Part shown: in pieces, positions 5,147-7,865 of the stretch
Numbering within the stretch: the stretch's first letter is position 1
Layout of the letters: each line of letters opens with the position of its first letter
Source: Deltaproteobacteria bacterium
GTDB lineage: Bacteria; Myxococcota; Myxococcia; Myxococcales; 40CM-4-68-19
Reading direction: 5' to 3'
Assembly: GCA_005879095.1 (NCBI GenBank)
Contig: VBLM01000076.1
Coordinates: forward strand, 1-7,865
Length of the DNA stretch: 7,865 nt
Notes under the pieces: generated by a model
Databases searched by the model: none
What the model saw: the letters and a program-made list of their open reading frames with translations, nothing else
Told to the model about the DNA's origin: nothing
Program-made: the position numbers and the translations under genes

Positions 5147-5818
5147 GTGGCTCGGCGCACCGCCATCTATCCGGTTCCGGACACGGGCTGGCTCGTGCGG
5201 TACCGCTTCGCCTCGGTGATCGACCTCTATCGCCATCTTCGTCTCGGCAAGGGCTTCTTCGTGCCGCCACCGGTGCCGGGCGAACCGGTCTCCCGCGCGA
5301 TCGTCGAGATCACGTTCCCCGACGGCGGCGACACGCTGCTGCTTCACGGGAACGTCCGTGCGCGGTCTTCGGAAGGCGCCTGGCTCGACGTGCCCTCCGC
5401 GCGCACGACTGCCCGCTGGATGGCGGGGCCGGCCGGGCCGCGCCGCGAGCAGACGCGCATGGCCTGCGACCTCTTCGTCGAGGTGCGTCCGCGAGGGACA
5501 GACCCGTGGCTCTGCCGCGCCCTCGACGTCAGCGCCGGCGGACTCCGGCTCGCGGCCGGCTCGATGGAGCTGGGCGTCGCCGGCGACGAGCTCGATCTGA
5601 CGATGCTCTCGCCCAACCCCAAGCTCGGCCCGGTGCGCGCGAGGGCCCGACTGGCATGGGCGGGCGTCCGCGAAGCCGGCCTGCAGCTCGTCACGACCAG
5701 ACCGGAGATGTCCGCGCTGCTCCAACTCGTCGAAAATCGCTGGTCCGCCGTCCCCGAAAGCGACCACGACGGCGCCTGCCCCTGCTCTCAACAGCCGGTG
5801 CAACAGAGGGCGAGCTGA
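5147..5818 (+). CDS. PilZ-domain protein, probable c-di-GMP receptor
   Basis: A cytoplasmic protein of 223 residues. The C-terminal half is a PilZ domain with both c-di-GMP contacts: RxxxR at Arg100-Arg104 (RREQTR) and DxSxxG at Asp127-Gly132 (DVSAGGLRL), followed by strands with GPVRARARLAW and AGLQL. The N-terminal part (about 19-85, with a GKGFFVPPPVPGE stretch and alternating strands) looks like a second PilZ-like barrel without the binding motifs, an arrangement common in myxobacterial PilZ proteins. The last 20 residues are a Ser/Gln/Cys-rich tail. The GTG at 5147 is the only start codon after the in-frame TGA at 5111; GGAG sits just 2 bases before it, so initiation may be inefficient. 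It stands alone and converges with the dipeptidase gene, 10 bases away. Output (motility, polysaccharide or other) unknown. Confidence 0.85.
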   Translation: MARRTAIYPVPDTGWLVRYRFASVIDLYRHLRLGKGFFVPPPVPGEPVSRAIVEITFPDGGDTLLLHGNVRARSSEGAWLDVPSARTTARWMAGPAGPRREQTRMACDLFVEVRPRGTDPWLCRALDVSAGGLRLAAGSMELGVAGDELDLTMLSPNPKLGPVRARARLAWAGVREAGLQLVTTRPEMSALLQLVENRWSAVPESDHDGACPCSQQPVQQRAS

Positions 5819-5828
5819 CTGATCGTCT

Positions 5829-6428
5829 TTATTTAGCCACCGGCCATCGCCATCCGTAGAGCCGACTGTAGTGCCACCACTCTTTGGGGTTCACTCGAAA
5901 GCCCGCCGCATGCATCGCCGCTTCGAGCGCGTCGCGGTGAGCCTTTGCCGGACCGTCCGGCAGCGGCGCGCCGGCCGCGGCCTGCGGCCCGAACTCGTCG
6001 AACTTCGTCGGCACCGCGACGGGCGCGCCCGACAGGTCCGCGAGCCCGAGATCGACCGCCACGCCTCGTTCGTGCAGGCTCCCGCGGACCGGATCGGCCA
6101 CCGACCCCGGTTGCGGATGCGCCTTCCAGAGCGCCCGCTGCGTCTCGGCCGAGCGCGTGCAATCGCGCGCGATCAGCCGCAGTCCCTGCTTGCGCAGCGC
6201 CCGTGCAGCCAGCGCGAGCCGTTCGGCCACGCTCCGGCGCAAGAGACATCGAGCATCCGGCGGAAGCAGCGCGCGACCCGCGACGTTGTCGGCCGTCGCA
6301 TACGCGAGCTGCACGATCAACCCGGGCACGACCGGCGCCGCATCGACCAGCGGGTCATCCGCCTCCGCGACTTTTGGCAGGTGCTGCGGCCCGTAGGTCT
6401 GCGCCGCAAGGAGCAGCGCGAAAAGCAC
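5829..6428 (-). CDS. D-Ala-D-Ala dipeptidase-like protein (VanX/DdpX, M15D)
   Basis: Zinc peptidase of the M15D family, which cleaves D-alanyl-D-alanine. It has 199 residues, the usual length. Catalytic landmarks are present: GSLHERGVAVDLGL with zinc ligands His119 and Asp126, and EWWHY (183-187) with catalytic Glu183 and ligand His186; Arg92 in DCTRS corresponds to the conserved arginine. The first residues (LFALLLAAQ) look like a short hydrophobic signal core without positive charges, so export is possible but uncertain. The GTG start at 6428 shares its G with the TAG stop of the preceding small gene, implying coupled translation. Role is probably cell-wall dipeptide salvage or peptidoglycan turnover; no vanA/vanH partners are present, so resistance is not indicated. 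Confidence 0.9.
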   Translation of the reverse strand: MLFALLLAAQTYGPQHLPKVAEADDPLVDAAPVVPGLIVQLAYATADNVAGRALLPPDARCLLRRSVAERLALAARALRKQGLRLIARDCTRSAETQRALWKAHPQPGSVADPVRGSLHERGVAVDLGLADLSGAPVAVPTKFDEFGPQAAAGAPLPDGPAKAHRDALEAAMHAAGFRVNPKEWWHYSRLYGWRWPVAK

Positions 6429-6736
6429 TACTTCAGTCTGCGCAGCGCGCGGATGATCTTGTCCTTCTCTTTCCCGCGCACGGCCGGTTTCGTCGAAGAG
6501 GCCGGCGCCGTCCGCGCCGCGAGCTTCTGCTTCAGCTCGACCTCCAGCGCGAGCAGCTCCGCCCGCGCCTCCGGATTGTCCTGCCCGCGCCGCGGCAGCG
6601 GCTCGGTCTTGCCCAGGCCCGCGCCCGACCGCATGCGCAGCGTCTTCTCTTCGCGCGCGCTGAGCTGCTTGGCGGCGGTTCGAAGGAGCTCCCGCACCTC
6701 GGTGCTGGTGATGGTCGAAGAGGACTTGTTGCTCAT
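6428..6736 (-). CDS. Small basic protein with sigma-region-4-like motif
   Basis: A 102-residue protein not matched to any named family. Residues about 13-36 read as a helix followed by QLSAREEKTLRMRSGAG, which resembles region 4.1 of sigma70 factors (L-x-x-RE-x-x-x-LR-x-R-x-G). No recognisable helix-turn-helix follows. Instead there is a proline/glycine linker, a second helix with ARAELLALEVELKQKL, and a basic tail ending KDKIIRALRRLK. It could bind nucleic acid or RNA polymerase, but this is inference. The ATG at 6736 is chosen over a TTG at 6805 because GAGAGG lies 10 bases upstream and the longer form adds a low-quality Arg/Pro-rich head. It lies between a lipoprotein gene (87 bases upstream) and the dipeptidase gene (1-base overlap). 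Confidence 0.7.
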   Translation of the reverse strand: MSNKSSSTITSTEVRELLRTAAKQLSAREEKTLRMRSGAGLGKTEPLPRRGQDNPEARAELLALEVELKQKLAARTAPASSTKPAVRGKEKDKIIRALRRLK

Positions 6737-6823
6737 GTCAGGGTCACCTCTCCCGGGTCGTCGCGGCCTCGCCATGCAGACTACCCTCCCTTCCCAACAG
6801 ATCAAATTTTCTTCCGGAATCGG

Positions 6824-7865
6824 CTATTTCGGCTTGGGGGCTGGCTTTTCCGGCTTCTCGGTCTTCTCGACGGGAGCCGGCGTTTCTTCCTCTTCCTCGG
6901 TCTCTTCCGGCTCCTCCGCCGGACCCGCCCCGGGCTCCTTGCCGAGGAACCGCAGCGGATCCTTGACCGCATGCGGCACGCTCGGCTCCGGCTCGGCCTG
7001 CGGCGCCTTGATGCCCGGGTCCTTCCCCACCGCGGTCGTCACCAGGACCGTGTGCAGGTCCAGCTCCGCCGCCGGCGCCGACGTGGTCGAGGGCGCCACC
7101 TTGAAGTCGCCCTCCAGATCGCAGGCCAGCGGAACGCCCGTCTCGGCATCGACCACCAGCGTGCCGGAGACGTCGGCCGGCTCCTCTTTCTCCCACAGCT
7201 CGAGCCGGCGCGAGGTGTCCGGATCGGGCTTGCCCTCGGGATACAGAAGCGCCGGGAGATCGCTCTTCTCCGTCTGCGCCGCCCGCGCGCCCCAGCCGGT
7301 CACCGTGTAGCGCACGACGCGCCGGCCTTCGGCGACGGTCTCACCGGCCAGCTTCAACTTGAGGCCTCGCGCCAGCCGATCGAACGTCGCCAGGCCCGAC
7401 AGCGCCTGCTCGCGGACGCGCTGCGCGTCGGTCCGGTCGGTGCGCCGCCTATGGAAGGGTCCGTAGAGGCTCTTGACGAACACTTCCCCACCTTTCCACA
7501 CCAGCTCCAGCCCCTGGTTGTGGTCGTTCACCAGCCTGACCGAGAAGTCGCCGGCGGTCGCCTGCTGCAGCGTCGTCTCCTCCGAGAGCGACACTTCGGA
7601 GCCACCGTCCGGCAATCCCGGACCGCGGAACCAGGCGAACTGCAGCCGCTGCTGGGCCTTGTGCGATCCCAGCCGCTGCTCGATCTCCGACTGGGTCATG
7701 TGCAGCACGCGCTGCGCCAGCTTGGCGTCGCCCTCCAGCTTGCGCGCATCGATCGGCTCGCGCGCCTCCGCCGCCGCCCCGACCGGCTGCTCGGGCGAGA
7801 AAATGCGCTCGCGCGCAGCCTGGTCCTCGGTGCGCTTGCACCCGGCGATCAGCAGAAGAATGAGC
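6824..7865 (-). CDS. Predicted lipoprotein, 5' end outside window
   Basis: The frame is open from the right edge to TAG at 6824-6826, with 346 residues visible. It begins inside a signal peptide with a clear lipobox, LLIAGC (lipidated Cys codon at 7838-7840), so only the first residues are missing and the mature protein of about 338 residues is membrane-anchored. The body alternates hydrophobic strands and charged loops (ELVWKGGEVFVKSLYGPF; VVRYTVTGWG; GTLVVDAETGVPLACDLEG), suggesting a beta-rich fold loosely like LolA/LppX carriers; no family is recognised. The last 35 residues or so are low complexity: a Glu-rich run and then Pro/Lys repeats. Internal GTG at 7708 is not the start, since the lipobox lies upstream in the same frame. 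It probably heads the operon with the next two genes. Confidence 0.85.
   Translation of the reverse strand, partial: LILLLIAGCKRTEDQAARERIFSPEQPVGAAAEAREPIDARKLEGDAKLAQRVLHMTQSEIEQRLGSHKAQQRLQFAWFRGPGLPDGGSEVSLSEETTLQQATAGDFSVRLVNDHNQGLELVWKGGEVFVKSLYGPFHRRRTDRTDAQRVREQALSGLATFDRLARGLKLKLAGETVAEGRRVVRYTVTGWGARAAQTEKSDLPALLYPEGKPDPDTSRRLELWEKEEPADVSGTLVVDAETGVPLACDLEGDFKVAPSTTSAPAAELDLHTVLVTTAVGKDPGIKAPQAEPEPSVPHAVKDPLRFLGKEPGAGPAEEPEETEEEEETPAPVEKTEKPEKPAPKPK

Noticed and set aside
5819..5828. Bidirectional terminator between the converging PilZ and dipeptidase genes
   Set aside because: Only 10 bases separate the stops and no inverted repeat is visible there.
6737..6805. Longer start of the small basic protein at 6805
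   Set aside because: TTG start with an Arg/Pro-rich head and no good ribosome binding site; ATG 6736 has GAGAGG upstream.
6737..6823. Promoter (TTGATC/TAGTCT) or terminator between lipoprotein and small gene
   Set aside because: Matches to consensus are poor and no stem with a T run is present.
5871..7310. A 479-residue plus-strand reading frame
   Set aside because: It is antisense to the dipeptidase, the small basic protein and the lipoprotein, all of which have recognisable motifs; the Ser/Arg-rich translation has none.

Overview
This is a very GC-rich bacterial window with dense, operon-like gene packing and frequent GTG starts. The gene content fits Myxococcota or a related former 'deltaproteobacterial' lineage, probably from an environmental genome. 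It includes a PilZ protein of the kind abundant in myxobacteria, a miniature bacterial histone, and small lineage-style proteins. This placement is inference, because no rRNA or ribosomal protein gene is present.

Layout. From 1 to 2857 all genes lie on the minus strand. In transcription order they are a PuuD-type urate hydroxylase membrane domain (2857-2123), a small cupin (2135-1785), an RluA-family pseudouridine synthase with a broken S4 start (about 1798-1008), a 67-residue histone-fold protein (949-746), and an alpha/beta hydrolase whose 3' end lies off the left edge (746-1). Overlaps or short gaps suggest one operon, with a possible second promoter just upstream of the histone gene. A 79-base divergent region (2858-2936) separates this run from plus-strand genes: an Fe/Mn superoxide dismutase (2937-3533), then, 9 bases later, a gene split by an in-frame amber codon (3543-5021). 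That gene looks like a catalytically dead relative of M3 peptidases. A PilZ protein (5147-5818) follows after a relatively AT-rich gap. It converges on a second minus-strand cluster: a lipoprotein (right edge to 6824), a small sigma-region-4-like protein (6736-6428) and a VanX/DdpX-type dipeptidase (6428-5829).

How the genes may work together. The left half combines redox and purine-type functions (PuuD domain, superoxide dismutase) around one divergent control region. The right half concerns the cell envelope (lipoprotein, D-Ala-D-Ala dipeptidase-like enzyme) and c-di-GMP response (PilZ). The most notable items are the bacterial histone translationally coupled to a hydrolase, the amber codon inside an otherwise intact pseudoenzyme gene, and the frame-disrupted S4 region before the pseudouridine synthase. 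I saw no tRNA, rRNA, CRISPR array, insertion sequence or defence system.
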